The notes under the pieces were generated by a model. The model made no database searches. It had not been told where the DNA came from and saw nothing but the letters and a program-made list of their open reading frames with translations. From Pseudomonadota bacterium (lineage in GTDB: Bacteria > Pseudomonadota > Gammaproteobacteria > Steroidobacterales > Steroidobacteraceae), in contig JAJYFF010000018.1 in the NCBI GenBank assembly GCA_021785405.1, positions 1 through 47,634 on the forward strand: a stretch of DNA of 47,634 nt. Direction: 5' to 3'. Below are positions 23,087-31,986 of this stretch, in pieces; positions within the stretch are counted from its first letter, which is position 1; every line of letters starts with the position of its first letter. The position numbers and the translations under genes are program-made.

Positions 23087-25231
23087 ATGATCTCGAAGTC
23101 CACGCTGGGTAAGGCTCTCCTGCTCCTCGTCCTCGCCGGGGTCCTCGGCGTGTCCGTGCGCGTCGGCCTGCACGGATCCGGGGCGCTCGGCGCGGTCCGC
23201 TCGCATCTGCACGCCCTCGGCGTGCTGCGGACCGCGCATCCCGTGCTGCTCGCGTCCGGCTTCTTCACGGCCTACGTGCTGGCCACGGCGGCCTCGCTGC
23301 CGATCGCGACGGCGTTGACCTTGCTCGCGGGTGCGCTGTTCGGCGTGCTGGAGGGCACCCTGATCGTCTCCTTTGCGTCGAGTCTCGGCGCGTTGCTCGC
23401 CTTCCTCGCCGCACGCACCGTGTTTCGAGACGCGGCGGAACGACGATTCGGGTCGCGCCTGCGCGCGATCAACCGCGGGCTCGCGCGCGAGGGCGGCGTG
23501 TACCTGTTCGGTCTGCGGATGGTGCCGGTGATCCCGTTCTTCGCGGTGAACCTCGCGATGGGCTTGACCTCGATGGCCGCCGGCACCTTCTACTGGGTCA
23601 GTCAGGTGGGAATGCTTCCCGCCACGCTGATCTACGTCAACGCCGGCACCCGTCTCGCGAGCCTCGGGGGGGTGCGCGGGATCGTCTCGCCCGCCGTGGC
23701 CGGATCGCTCGCGTTGCTCGGCGTCTTTCCGTGGCTCGCCCGCCGCGTCGCTACGCGCGTGAAGGCGCGCCGGATCCAGGGACGCTGGCCTCGTCCGCCG
23801 CGATTCGATCGGAACCTGGTCGTGATCGGCGCGGGCTCGGCCGGCCTCGTGAGCGCGTACATCGCCGCGACGGTGCGCGCGAAGGTCACGCTGATCGAAG
23901 GCGAGCGCATGGGCGGGGATTGCCTGAACACCGGCTGCGTTCCCTCGAAGGCGTTGATCCATGCGGCGCGGCTCGCGGCGGCGGCGCGCGCCGCGGCGGC
24001 GGTCGGGGTGAGTCTCGGCGAGCCCCGGGTCGACTTTCGCGCGGTGATGGACGGCGTGCACCGCGCGATCGCGCAAGTCGCGCCGCACGATTCGGTCGAA
24101 CGATACCGCGAGCTCGGCGTCGACGTGCGTCGCGGGCATGCGACGATCCGGTCGCCGTGGCTCGTCGAGGTCGGCGGCGAGGCGATCACGACGCGCGCGA
24201 TCATCGTCGCGACCGGCGCCGAGCCGATCGTGCCGGATCTGCCGGGACTCGGCGCGGAGGACTACCTGACGTCCGAAACGCTGTGGTCGCTGCAGGAACT
24301 CCCGCGGCGGCTCGTCGTGCTGGGCGGCGGGCCGATCGGTTGCGAACTCGCCCAGGCGTTCGCGCGCCTCGGCTCCCGCGTCACGCTGCTGCAGCGGGGA
24401 GCCCATGTGCTCACCCGCGAGGATCCGGTCGTCGGGGCGTTCGTCCAAGCGCGACTCGCGGCCGACGGCGTCGACGTGCGCACCGGCAGCCGGCCGGTCC
24501 GGGTCGAGCGCAGCGCCGGGGGCCGGGAACTCGTCGCGGACGTGCTGGGCGAGGCGACGCGGCTGCCGTACGATGCCTTGCTGATCGCGCTCGGCCGGCG
24601 GCCTCGCACGCGGGGATTCGGGCTCGAGGCGCTCGGGATCACGGCGGCACCGACGGTCGAGACCGATGAATACCTCGCGACCTTGCATCCGAACATCTAT
24701 GCCTGCGGCGACGTCGCCGGACCTCATCAATTCACGCACGCGGCGGCCCAGCAAGCGTGGGTTGCGGCGGTGAACGCGCTGTTCGGCGGTCTCCGGCGGT
24801 TCCGTGCGGACGACTCGGTGATGCCCGCGGTGACCTTCGTCGACCCGGAGGTGGCCCGGGTCGGCCACAACGAAACCAGCGCGCGCGCGGCCGGAATCGA
24901 CTACGAACTCACCGAGTACGATCTGGCGGATCTCGACCGGGCGATCGCGGAGCATCGTGCGACCGGGTTCGTCCGGGTGCTGACCGTGCCTGGCAAGGAT
25001 CGCATCCTCGGCGTGACGATCGTCGGCCATCGAGCCGGCGAATGTCTCGCCGAATTCACGCTCGCGATGCGCGAGGGCCTCGGCCTGGGTCGAATCCTGC
25101 GCACGATCCATCCGTATCCGACCTGGTCGGAGGCGAACAAGTACGCCGCCGGCGCCTGGCGCAAGCGACACGCGCCCGAGCGGATCTTGCGCATGATGCA
25201 GCGCTACCACGCGTGGCGATTGCGCGGCTGA
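23087..25231 (+). CDS. TVP38/TMEM64 membrane domain fused to FAD-dependent disulfide reductase
   Basis: A 714-residue fusion. Residues 1-235 are a TVP38/TMEM64 (DedA-like) integral membrane domain with several helices and GLRMVPVIPFFAVNLAMG. From about residue 240 it is a class I pyridine-nucleotide disulfide oxidoreductase: FAD-binding VVIGAGSAG, redox cysteines C279 and C284 in GGDCLNTGCVPSK, an NADPH-binding VLGGGPIGCELAQAF, YACGDVAGPHQFTHAA, and the C-terminal catalytic H675 in IHPYPTWSEA. It is most like mercuric-reductase-type paralogues but has no N-terminal metal-binding domain or C-terminal vicinal cysteines. The fusion is known in proteobacteria with unclear function. It lies 14 bases ahead of the ABC transporter operon. 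Confidence 0.93.
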   Translation: MISKSTLGKALLLLVLAGVLGVSVRVGLHGSGALGAVRSHLHALGVLRTAHPVLLASGFFTAYVLATAASLPIATALTLLAGALFGVLEGTLIVSFASSLGALLAFLAARTVFRDAAERRFGSRLRAINRGLAREGGVYLFGLRMVPVIPFFAVNLAMGLTSMAAGTFYWVSQVGMLPATLIYVNAGTRLASLGGVRGIVSPAVAGSLALLGVFPWLARRVATRVKARRIQGRWPRPPRFDRNLVVIGAGSAGLVSAYIAATVRAKVTLIEGERMGGDCLNTGCVPSKALIHAARLAAAARAAAAVGVSLGEPRVDFRAVMDGVHRAIAQVAPHDSVERYRELGVDVRRGHATIRSPWLVEVGGEAITTRAIIVATGAEPIVPDLPGLGAEDYLTSETLWSLQELPRRLVVLGGGPIGCELAQAFARLGSRVTLLQRGAHVLTREDPVVGAFVQARLAADGVDVRTGSRPVRVERSAGGRELVADVLGEATRLPYDALLIALGRRPRTRGFGLEALGITAAPTVETDEYLATLHPNIYACGDVAGPHQFTHAAAQQAWVAAVNALFGGLRRFRADDSVMPAVTFVDPEVARVGHNETSARAAGIDYELTEYDLADLDRAIAEHRATGFVRVLTVPGKDRILGVTIVGHRAGECLAEFTLAMREGLGLGRILRTIHPYPTWSEANKYAAGAWRKRHAPERILRMMQRYHAWRLRG

Positions 25232-25245
25232 TCCGGGGTCGGGCG

Positions 25246-26469
25246 ATGCGCGCGCGCGGTTTCGCGATCGTCGCGTCGATCCTCGCGTGCGCGGCGCTCG
25301 GCGCCTGCACCCGCGCCCCACGCGGAGGAGCGTCGCCGTTGCCGGCGACCTGGGCGGGTATCGTCGCGGCCGCGCGCGGCCAGACCGTGACGATCGCGAT
25401 GTGGCGGGGCGATCCCGCGGTGAACCGGTACATGCAGGACGTGGTCGCGCCCGCGCTGCGGCGTTCGGACGACATTCGCCTGCGATTCGTACCGGCCCAG
25501 GGTGAGCAGATCGTCAGCGCGCTGATGACCGAGATCGAGGCGCACCGGCGGACGAGTCGGTACGACGTCGTCTGGATCAACGGCGAGACGTTCTACCAGT
25601 TGCGCCAGATTCACGCGCTGTACGGCCCGTTCACGGCGCGCTTGCCGAACGCACGCCTCATCGACTGGCGTAACCCGACCATCGCGGAGGACTTCCAGCA
25701 ACCCATCGATGGTTACGAGTGCCCCTGGGGCAATGCCGAGTTGATGCTGATCACGGATTCGCGCCGGGTCCCGCACCCGCCGACGGATCCGGCCAGCCTC
25801 GCCGCGTGGATCCACCGCCACCCCGGCCGATTCACGTTCGATACGAGCTTCACCGGCCTCAGCTTCCTCAAATCCCTGATGTACGCGTTCGCGACGAATC
25901 CCGCACAATTGCAAGGCCCGTTCGACGAGGCGCGCTACCGGCGCTTGCGGGACGCCGTGTTCGCGTGGATCCGCTCGGTGCGCCCGGATCTGTGGCGGCA
26001 CGGCGCGACGTTCCCGCAAAGCACCGAACAGCTCAACCAGCTGTTCGCGGACGGCGAGGTCGATTTCACGATGAGCTTCACCGACGGCGAAGTCGATCAT
26101 CGAATCGCGAACGGCGAGTTTCCACCCACGGCCGAAGGGTTCTCGCTGCGTACCGGGATGATCCGGAACAGCCACTATCTCGGGATCGTCGCGCGCGCGG
26201 CGCATCGTGCGGCGGCGATGGTCGTGATCAACGAACTGATCTCGCCGCGGGCGCAATGGCGCAAGCTCGACCCGGCGGTCTGGGGCGACGGGACCGTGCT
26301 CGACGTCCGACGGTTGCCGCCGGCGTGGCAGGCCCGTTTCGCCGCCGCGGCGCATCGCGCGCATGCGCCGTCGCGCGCGGCGCTGCAGGCGGTCGCGCGA
26401 CCGGAGCCTTCCGCGCAGCTGATGATCGAGTTGTCGAAGGATTTCCGCCGTGACGTCCTCGAACACTGA
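25246..26469 (+). CDS. ynjB: YnjB-like ABC transporter substrate-binding lipoprotein
   Basis: A 407-residue extracytoplasmic binding protein. The signal peptide ends in the lipobox LGAC (Cys near residue 25). The mature part has ABC-binding-protein features (VTIAMWRGDPAVNRYMQDVV, VVWINGETF, DFTMSFTDGEVDHRIANG) and resembles E. coli YnjB, a thiamine/spermidine-putrescine-type binding protein of unknown ligand. The start is the first ATG in frame after the upstream stop. Its end overlaps the first permease gene by 20 bases. Gene order with two permeases and an ATPase matches ynjBCD. Confidence 0.88.
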   Translation: MRARGFAIVASILACAALGACTRAPRGGASPLPATWAGIVAAARGQTVTIAMWRGDPAVNRYMQDVVAPALRRSDDIRLRFVPAQGEQIVSALMTEIEAHRRTSRYDVVWINGETFYQLRQIHALYGPFTARLPNARLIDWRNPTIAEDFQQPIDGYECPWGNAELMLITDSRRVPHPPTDPASLAAWIHRHPGRFTFDTSFTGLSFLKSLMYAFATNPAQLQGPFDEARYRRLRDAVFAWIRSVRPDLWRHGATFPQSTEQLNQLFADGEVDFTMSFTDGEVDHRIANGEFPPTAEGFSLRTGMIRNSHYLGIVARAAHRAAAMVVINELISPRAQWRKLDPAVWGDGTVLDVRRLPPAWQARFAAAAHRAHAPSRAALQAVARPEPSAQLMIELSKDFRRDVLEH

Positions 26470-27361
26470 GCGCCGGCGCCCCGCGTGCCGGCGGCGGGCC
26501 GATGGCCTCGGGATCGCGAGGCTCGCCGCGATCTGGCTGCTGATCGGCGGTCCCTTGCTCCTCAGCGCGGCGTTCATGGTCGCCTACAGCGTCGGACTCA
26601 CGGGACTGCTCGCGCACGGCCTGAGCTTCGCCGCGTGGGCGAAGGTCCTCGGCGATCGGGTCACGTGGGTCACCTTGGGGTTTTCGTTCTGGGTCGGCGG
26701 GGCGAGTCTCGGCGTGTCGATGCTCGGGGCCCTGATCGTGCTCGCGCGTCGTCCGGCGCGGGCGGCGCCGCCCGGGCGATCGGACCTCACGCCGTGGTTC
26801 CTGCCGATCGCCGTGCCGCCGATGGTCGCCGGCCTGACCGCGGTGCTCTGGCTCGGCAATGCCGGAGCGCTCGCGCGCTGGGCGTACGCGCTCGGCTGGA
26901 TCCGTCGCCCGGCGGACTTCCCGTCGCCGATCTACTCGACCGGGGGTCTCGGCATCATCGTCACGCAAGCGGCTCTGGTGCTGCCGTTCCTCGTCGTGCT
27001 GTTCGATCGATTGTCGCGGGTGCATCGGATCCGGGAACTCGGCGAAGCCGCGCGCACGCTCGGCGCGTCGCCGCTCGCCGCCTGGATCCGGGTCGGCGTG
27101 CCCTTGCTGCTGCGCGCGGCGACGCCGACCCTCGGCGTCTACTTCCTCGCGCTGAGCGGTGCGTTCGAGATTCCGCTGCTCGTCGGGGCGACCTATCCGA
27201 CGATGCTGTCCGTCCGGGTCGCGCAACTGTTCGGTCAATTCGACCTGTCGACTCGCCCGCAGGCTTACGCGCTCGCGCTCCTGTACGCCCTCGTGGCCTC
27301 GGTGTGCGCAGCGGTCGCGCTGCGGGTGCGCGCGCGCCCGCCGCGGACGGAGCGCGTCTGA
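26450..27361 (+). CDS. ABC transporter permease (YnjC N-terminal half-like)
   Basis: A 303-residue inner-membrane permease with about six helices and the EAA-loop-like segment ELGEAARTLGASPLAAWIRVGVPLL. It corresponds to the first half of the fused E. coli permease YnjC; here the halves are separate genes. Its start lies 20 bases inside the binding-protein gene and its stop overlaps the next start by one base (TGATG). The N-terminal 20 residues are Arg-rich, consistent with a cytoplasmic start. Confidence 0.9.
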   Translation: MTSSNTERRRPACRRRADGLGIARLAAIWLLIGGPLLLSAAFMVAYSVGLTGLLAHGLSFAAWAKVLGDRVTWVTLGFSFWVGGASLGVSMLGALIVLARRPARAAPPGRSDLTPWFLPIAVPPMVAGLTAVLWLGNAGALARWAYALGWIRRPADFPSPIYSTGGLGIIVTQAALVLPFLVVLFDRLSRVHRIRELGEAARTLGASPLAAWIRVGVPLLLRAATPTLGVYFLALSGAFEIPLLVGATYPTMLSVRVAQLFGQFDLSTRPQAYALALLYALVASVCAAVALRVRARPPRTERV

Positions 27362-28158
27362 TGCGCGCGGAGCGAGCGCGTCCGTTGCGCCGATCGGCGA
27401 CCCTCGCGCTCACGGCGGCGTTCCTCGCGCCGGTCGCGCTGTTGCTCGTGTGGTCGTTCGCCGGGCGATGGCCGTGGCCGGCGCCGCTGCCGAGCCGGTG
27501 GCGGGCATCGGCGTGGATCGACCTGGCCGGGACCGGGGGGCTCGGCGCCGCCGCACTCCGCTCGCTCGGCATCGCGACCACGGTGGCGTTCGCCGCGACC
27601 GGCCTCGGGTTCGTGACCTGCCGCAGCGCGGCCGAGGCGCGGTCTCGCGACGTGCTGCGGCTGCTGCTGCATCTGCCGTTCGCGTTGTCGCCGGTCGTGC
27701 TCGGCGTAGGCCTCGAGTACTCGTTCCTGCGCGCGGGGCTCGCGGGACGCACGGCCGGCGTCGTGCTCGCGCAGGGCATGCTCGCCTACGCCTACGCGCT
27801 GATCCTGCTGAGCGGGCTGTGGAACGCCCGCACCCGGGCGTATCTCGAGGGCGCGGCGACGCTCGGGGCCGCGCCGCGGCAGGGATGGGTGCTCGTGCTG
27901 TTGCCGATCGCGCGGCCGCTGTTGGTCTTGTGCTTCGTGCAGACCTTCCTGATCTCCTGGTTCGACTACGCGCTGGTGCTGCTGATCGGGGGAGGTCGCG
28001 TGGTGACGCTCACCACGAGCCTGTATCAGTTCCTGCTGTCGGGCGATCTGCGCTTGGCCGCGGCGAGCGCATTGCTCCTGCTGCTGCCGCCGTTGGTCGC
28101 GCTGGCCGCCCATAGGCACCTGCGGCCGACCGCGTTCGCGGCCGATCCGGGGTTTTGA
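27361..28158 (+). CDS. ABC transporter permease (YnjC C-terminal half-like)
   Basis: A 265-residue permease with about six helices. The EAA-loop-like segment is YLEGAATLGAAPRQGWVLVL, followed by SWFDYALVLLIGGGRVVTLT. It would pair with the preceding permease to form the membrane channel. Its start overlaps the previous stop by one base, and its stop lies one base before the ATPase start, so translation is tightly coupled. The substrate is unknown. Confidence 0.9.
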   Translation: MRAERARPLRRSATLALTAAFLAPVALLLVWSFAGRWPWPAPLPSRWRASAWIDLAGTGGLGAAALRSLGIATTVAFAATGLGFVTCRSAAEARSRDVLRLLLHLPFALSPVVLGVGLEYSFLRAGLAGRTAGVVLAQGMLAYAYALILLSGLWNARTRAYLEGAATLGAAPRQGWVLVLLPIARPLLVLCFVQTFLISWFDYALVLLIGGGRVVTLTTSLYQFLLSGDLRLAAASALLLLLPPLVALAAHRHLRPTAFAADPGF

Positions 28159-28159
28159 G

Positions 28160-28918
28160 ATGCCGGATCGGGCGCCGTCCCGGGGTTTGCGCGTGACAGG
28201 TCTCGCGGTCAGCCGCGGCGGTCGGGCGATCCTGCGCGGGGTCGATTTCGCGGTGGAGCACCGTTCGACCCTGGCGATGATCGGGGCGTCCGGCAGCGGC
28301 AAGACCACGCTGCTGCGCGCGCTCGCGGGCCTCGGCGACGTGGCGGAGGGAGGCATCGAAGTCGATCGTCGGCGGGTCGATCGACTGCCCGCGCATCGCC
28401 GCGGCATCGTCTATCTCAACCAAGAGCCGCTGCTCTTTCCGCACCTCGACGTCCGCGACAACGTGGCGTTCGGCCTGCGCTTGCGACGCTGGGACGCCGC
28501 CCGGATCGCCGCGGTCGTCGATCCGCTGATCGCGGCGCTCGGCCTGCAGGGTCTCGACGCCCGCGACCCGGCGACGCTCTCCGGCGGCGAACGCCAGCGG
28601 GTCGCGTTCGGCCGTGCGCTCGCGGTGGAACCCGCGGTCCTGTTGCTCGACGAGCCGTTCGCGAGTCTCGATCCGGCGACGCGCCTCAGCATGCAGACGC
28701 TCTTCCGCCAGGTGGCCGGGAGCCGCGGCATCACCGCGATCTTCGTCACGCACGATCTCAAGGAATGCCTGCGGGTCGGCGACCGATTCGCCGCGATCCG
28801 CGACGGCGCTTGTCGGCTCTATGCGGACCGGGCCGCGTTCTGCGCCGATCCGGCGAACGGGGTCGCCGACGAGGTGGCGTTTTGGGAGGCCGCGGCCACG
28901 CCACCGCGACGCGATTGA
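28160..28918 (+). CDS. ynjD: ABC transporter ATP-binding protein (YnjD-like)
   Basis: A 252-residue ATPase energising the transporter. Walker A GASGSGKTT (residues 42-50), Q-loop near Q88, signature LSGGERQ (140-146), Walker B LLLDE (161-165) and the switch H198 in FVTHD are all present. It ends with a short His/Arg tail. It is the last gene of the plus-strand ABC operon; a convergent phosphatidyltransferase gene ends 31 bases away. The ynjBCD-type order supports assignment to that transporter. Confidence 0.95.
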   Translation: MPDRAPSRGLRVTGLAVSRGGRAILRGVDFAVEHRSTLAMIGASGSGKTTLLRALAGLGDVAEGGIEVDRRRVDRLPAHRRGIVYLNQEPLLFPHLDVRDNVAFGLRLRRWDAARIAAVVDPLIAALGLQGLDARDPATLSGGERQRVAFGRALAVEPAVLLLDEPFASLDPATRLSMQTLFRQVAGSRGITAIFVTHDLKECLRVGDRFAAIRDGACRLYADRAAFCADPANGVADEVAFWEAAATPPRRD

Positions 28919-28949
28919 ACGCGCTCGGGGACGGTGCCGCGCCGCACGT

Positions 28950-29534
28950 TCAGGAGGCGAGCAGCCGGGCGGCGTGCCAGAGCCGCTGTCCCATCGTGAT
29001 CACGATCAGCGCGATGAACAGTGCGGTCCACAGCGCGAGCCGGCGTTGATCCGCTATCATCGCGGTGAGGAACAGGAACGCTTCGGTGCGCTCCCCGAGA
29101 CCGGGTGCGTAATGAAAGGACTTCACCGAGCGATTGATCACCGCGGCCGCGATCGACAGGAACAGGGACATCGCGACGGCGATCGCGCCCACCAGCAGCA
29201 GCAGCTCGAACCGCAGCGCGGGGTGGCGCCATGCGAGCGCCGCGATCACGGCGGTCTCGACGACCCGATCGAAGGTGATGTCGAGAATCGCGCCGATCGG
29301 CGTGCCCGCGGTCAAGCGCGCGAGGGTGCCGTCGACCGCGTCCAGGGTGCCCGAGATCCACAAGAGCGCGATCGCGAGGCCGGGTCGGCCGCCGGCGACG
29401 CTGCCCGCGGCGGCGAGTCCGATCAGCAGCGCGGTCAGCGAGACCACGTTCGCGGAGACTCCGAGCCGTCGCAGCGCGAGCGCGGCGCGGCGGAGCACGG
29501 GTTCGACGAAGCGTCGAGCCTGGCTGTCGAGCAT
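28950..29534 (-). CDS. ynjF: CDP-alcohol phosphatidyltransferase (YnjF-like)
   Basis: A 194-residue inner-membrane enzyme transferring a phosphatidyl group from a CDP-activated lipid to an alcohol. The complete family motif D68-G-x2-A-R73-x7-G81-x3-D85-x3-D89 is present, surrounded by about six hydrophobic helices. In E. coli ynjF sits just after the ynjBCDE genes; here it is next to the equivalent transporter but on the opposite strand. It is the last gene of a minus-strand set with the desaturase-like and propeller genes. The acceptor alcohol is unknown. Confidence 0.93.
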   Translation of the reverse strand: MLDSQARRFVEPVLRRAALALRRLGVSANVVSLTALLIGLAAAGSVAGGRPGLAIALLWISGTLDAVDGTLARLTAGTPIGAILDITFDRVVETAVIAALAWRHPALRFELLLLVGAIAVAMSLFLSIAAAVINRSVKSFHYAPGLGERTEAFLFLTAMIADQRRLALWTALFIALIVITMGQRLWHAARLLAS

Positions 29535-29582
29535 GAACCGGCGGCCTCCGTGGCGTCGTGGTGAGCGTCGGCCCGTCCGGGT

Positions 29583-30362
29583 TCAGCGCAAGGGCTGGAC
29601 CAGCAGCGCCGGCAAGCGTTGGTCGGCCGGTGACCGGAATTCGCCGAGGCCGATCCGGATCCGCGCGGGCGGGTTCGTCGCGCGCGCGAGATAGGTGCCG
29701 AACAGGCGATCCCAGACGGCAAACTGGAAGCCGAAATTGCGGTCGTGCTCGGCGCGCGCGACCGAATGGTGGATCTTGTGCATGTCCGGGGTCACGAACA
29801 AACGGCGCAGCGCCTCGTCCAGCCCGGCGGGGAGCGCGAGGTTCGCGTGAGTGAACAACGCGAAGGCGCTCAAGGCGGCCTCGAACGCGATCACGGCCCC
29901 GACGGACACGCCGAGCAGCAGCACGATGCCGATCTTGAACGCCATCGACAGCAGGATCTCGAGCGGGTGGAAGCGCACCGCGGAACTCACGTCGAGCACG
30001 AGATCGGTGTGGTGCAGCCGGTGGAGCCGCCACAACACGGGGATGCGGTGCGACACCACGTGCTGCGCGTAGACCGCGAGATCGAGGAGCACGAACCCCA
30101 GCATCGCGCCGATCAGCGGTGAGACGTCCGCGAGCCGCAGCAGACCGACCCGATGCAGCATGCTCCAGCGGGCCGCGTCGACCGCGAGCCACGGCATCAA
30201 CCCGCGGACCGCGACGACGTCGATCGCACCGAGCACGAAGTTCACCGGCCAGCGATGCCGGCGGTCCGGGGCCGCGGGGTTCCGCGGCCATCGCCACTCG
30301 GCGATCGCGAGGATCGTGACGAGGCTCGCGAACGTGCCGGCTCTGAGGAGCGCTTCGGTCAT
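29583..30362 (-). CDS. Sterol desaturase / fatty acid hydroxylase family protein
   Basis: A 259-residue membrane di-iron oxygenase. The His boxes are visible: H101-x3-H105 (QHVVSHR), H114-x2-H117-H118 (HRLHHTD), and H195-x2-H198-H199 (HKIHHS), with a trailing NFGFQFAVWDRLFGTY segment. Four or so hydrophobic helices surround them. The family introduces hydroxyl groups or double bonds into lipids. It lies between a phosphatidyltransferase gene (48-base gap) and a propeller gene (28-base gap), suggesting a membrane-lipid modification unit. Confidence 0.93.
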   Translation of the reverse strand: MTEALLRAGTFASLVTILAIAEWRWPRNPAAPDRRHRWPVNFVLGAIDVVAVRGLMPWLAVDAARWSMLHRVGLLRLADVSPLIGAMLGFVLLDLAVYAQHVVSHRIPVLWRLHRLHHTDLVLDVSSAVRFHPLEILLSMAFKIGIVLLLGVSVGAVIAFEAALSAFALFTHANLALPAGLDEALRRLFVTPDMHKIHHSVARAEHDRNFGFQFAVWDRLFGTYLARATNPPARIRIGLGEFRSPADQRLPALLVQPLR

Positions 30363-30390
30363 CGGTGGATCACCCGATCGCGGGCCGCGC

Positions 30391-31425
30391 TCAATCGAAC
30401 TCGAGCACGCGTCCGTGGCGCGGATCGCAGACGAAGGCCTGTCCGGCCTGATCGGAGGCGACGCAATGCGCGCCGAGCGCGGTGCGATAGACGCCCTCGA
30501 GCGTCAACTGGCCATTCGCCGCGACGTGCAGCGTGGTCATCGTCGCGCTGCGCGCACCCGGCGCGTACAGCCGTTGCCGCGACGCATCGTAGGCGATGAT
30601 GTCGACGCCGCGACCCGTCCGGGCCGTCGCGAGCACCCGTCCGCCATGGCCCGCATCGAGCACGCTGACCTGCCCCTCCGCGCAGCCGACGAACAGGAAC
30701 CGCGACGCCGCATTCCACGCCAGGCCGCGGGAGCCCTGGCACCCATTGCGCCACCGCGCCTGCACGCGGCGACTGGCGACATCGATCACGACCGTCTCGC
30801 GCTTCCAGAGGTTCGTGTACGCGAGTCCGCGGTGCGCGTCGATGACGAGCGATTCCGGACCCCCCGGGATGCGGATCGTGCCCACGCGATGCAGCGTCGG
30901 CGCGGGCGCGAAGTCGACGCCGAAGATCTCGATCTGCTGCGCGGCGGGTTCGGTGACCCAGAGTTCGCGCACCACCGGATCGTACCGTAGGTAGTCGGGG
31001 CCGGCGCTCAAGGCCACGCGATCGAGCACCCGGTTCCCGTGCGGATCGACGATCACGACCTGATGCGTGTCCCGGTCGCTCGCGAACAGGAAGCCCCAGG
31101 CGTAAGCGGCGGACGTCGTGCCCTCGCCGTGGCCCCGGGCGGTGCGCTGCGGCGTCGTGATGCCGGGGATCAGGGTGAGCGCGTGCCGCCGGGGGTCGAT
31201 CAACGCGAGCGCCCCGGTCTGACCCGCGGGGACGACGACCTGACCGAGTTCGGGCACGTAGTCCATGTCGTCGAAGCCGATGCCGTGGGTCCCGCCGGGA
31301 ATGGGGATGATGCGCGATGGGGCGCCGAGCGCGGCGCTCGACGCGCCTCGCGCGGCCAATAATCCGCCGACGCACAGCATCGCAAGCGCCCACCGGGCGC
31401 CGGTCCAACCGCAGGATGAACGCAT
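30391..31425 (-). CDS. Secreted YncE-like beta-propeller protein
   Basis: A 344-residue protein with a signal peptide (cleavage near ARGASSAALGA, residues about 26-34) and repeated beta-propeller blades such as VVIVDPHGNRVLDRV, SLVIDAHRGLAYTNL and VSVLDAGHGGRVLATA. The start at 31423-31425 has GGGAGG 7 bases upstream; an ATG at 31440 is less well placed. Such YVTN/YncE-like proteins bind partners or nucleic acids, or serve in periplasmic sensing; no catalytic site is visible. It heads the minus-strand set with the desaturase-like and phosphatidyltransferase genes. Confidence 0.83.
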   Translation of the reverse strand: MRSSCGWTGARWALAMLCVGGLLAARGASSAALGAPSRIIPIPGGTHGIGFDDMDYVPELGQVVVPAGQTGALALIDPRRHALTLIPGITTPQRTARGHGEGTTSAAYAWGFLFASDRDTHQVVIVDPHGNRVLDRVALSAGPDYLRYDPVVRELWVTEPAAQQIEIFGVDFAPAPTLHRVGTIRIPGGPESLVIDAHRGLAYTNLWKRETVVIDVASRRVQARWRNGCQGSRGLAWNAASRFLFVGCAEGQVSVLDAGHGGRVLATARTGRGVDIIAYDASRQRLYAPGARSATMTTLHVAANGQLTLEGVYRTALGAHCVASDQAGQAFVCDPRHGRVLEFD

Positions 31426-31579
31426 CACGATGCCTCCCATGTTCGATCGCTCCGAATCGCCGCGCGCGCCGCGATCGGTGCGTTGGCGCGGCGGTCTCCG
31501 CGGTTCCCATTCGGGTGCGCGGGTGACATTATAAGGTGCCCGCGCCGCCGGCGCGTCCACCCTTGGCAGGAAACAGCCG

Positions 31580-31975
31580 ATGAGCGACTACGGATTCGAT
31601 ACCCGCATCGATGGGCCGTTCGACGCGGCGGTCGAGCGGGTCACTGCCGCGCTCAAGGCCGAGGGCTTCGGCGTGCTCACCGACATCGACGTCCGCGCGA
31701 CCTTCAAGGCGAAACTCGGCGTCGACGGCCGGCCGTACCGCATCCTCGGCGCCTGCAATCCGCCGCTCGCGCACCGTGCGATCACTGCCGAACCCGATGT
31801 CGGGCTGCTCCTGCCCTGCAACGTGGTCGTCCGCGAGGAAGCGGACGGGCAGGTGACCGTCGCGTTCCTCGATCCCGACGTGATGGCGCGGTTCGTCGCG
31901 AACCCCGCGATGCTCGACGTCGCGCGCGATGCGCGCGCACGGTTGCTGCGGGTCAAGGACGCGCTGACCGCCTGA
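31580..31975 (+). CDS. DUF302 protein
   Basis: A 131-residue soluble protein matching the DUF302 family: [20 protein letters not shown] at the N terminus and the characteristic [20 protein letters not shown] and [13 protein letters not shown] strands. Function is not established; members form a small alpha/beta fold, often near redox or metal genes. AGGAAA lies upstream of the start. It converges with the SMP-30 gene only 11 bases away. Confidence 0.92.
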   Translation: MSDYGFDTRIDGPFDAAVERVTAALKAEGFGVLTDIDVRATFKAKLGVDGRPYRILGACNPPLAHRAITAEPDVGLLLPCNVVVREEADGQVTVAFLDPDVMARFVANPAMLDVARDARARLLRVKDALTA

Positions 31976-31986
31976 GCGCGTCGGCG

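Noticed and set aside
23045-25321. A 758-codon open frame antisense to the TVP38-reductase gene
   Set aside because: Arg/Asp/His-rich composition typical of the reverse strand of high-GC coding DNA; the sense frame carries clear family motifs.
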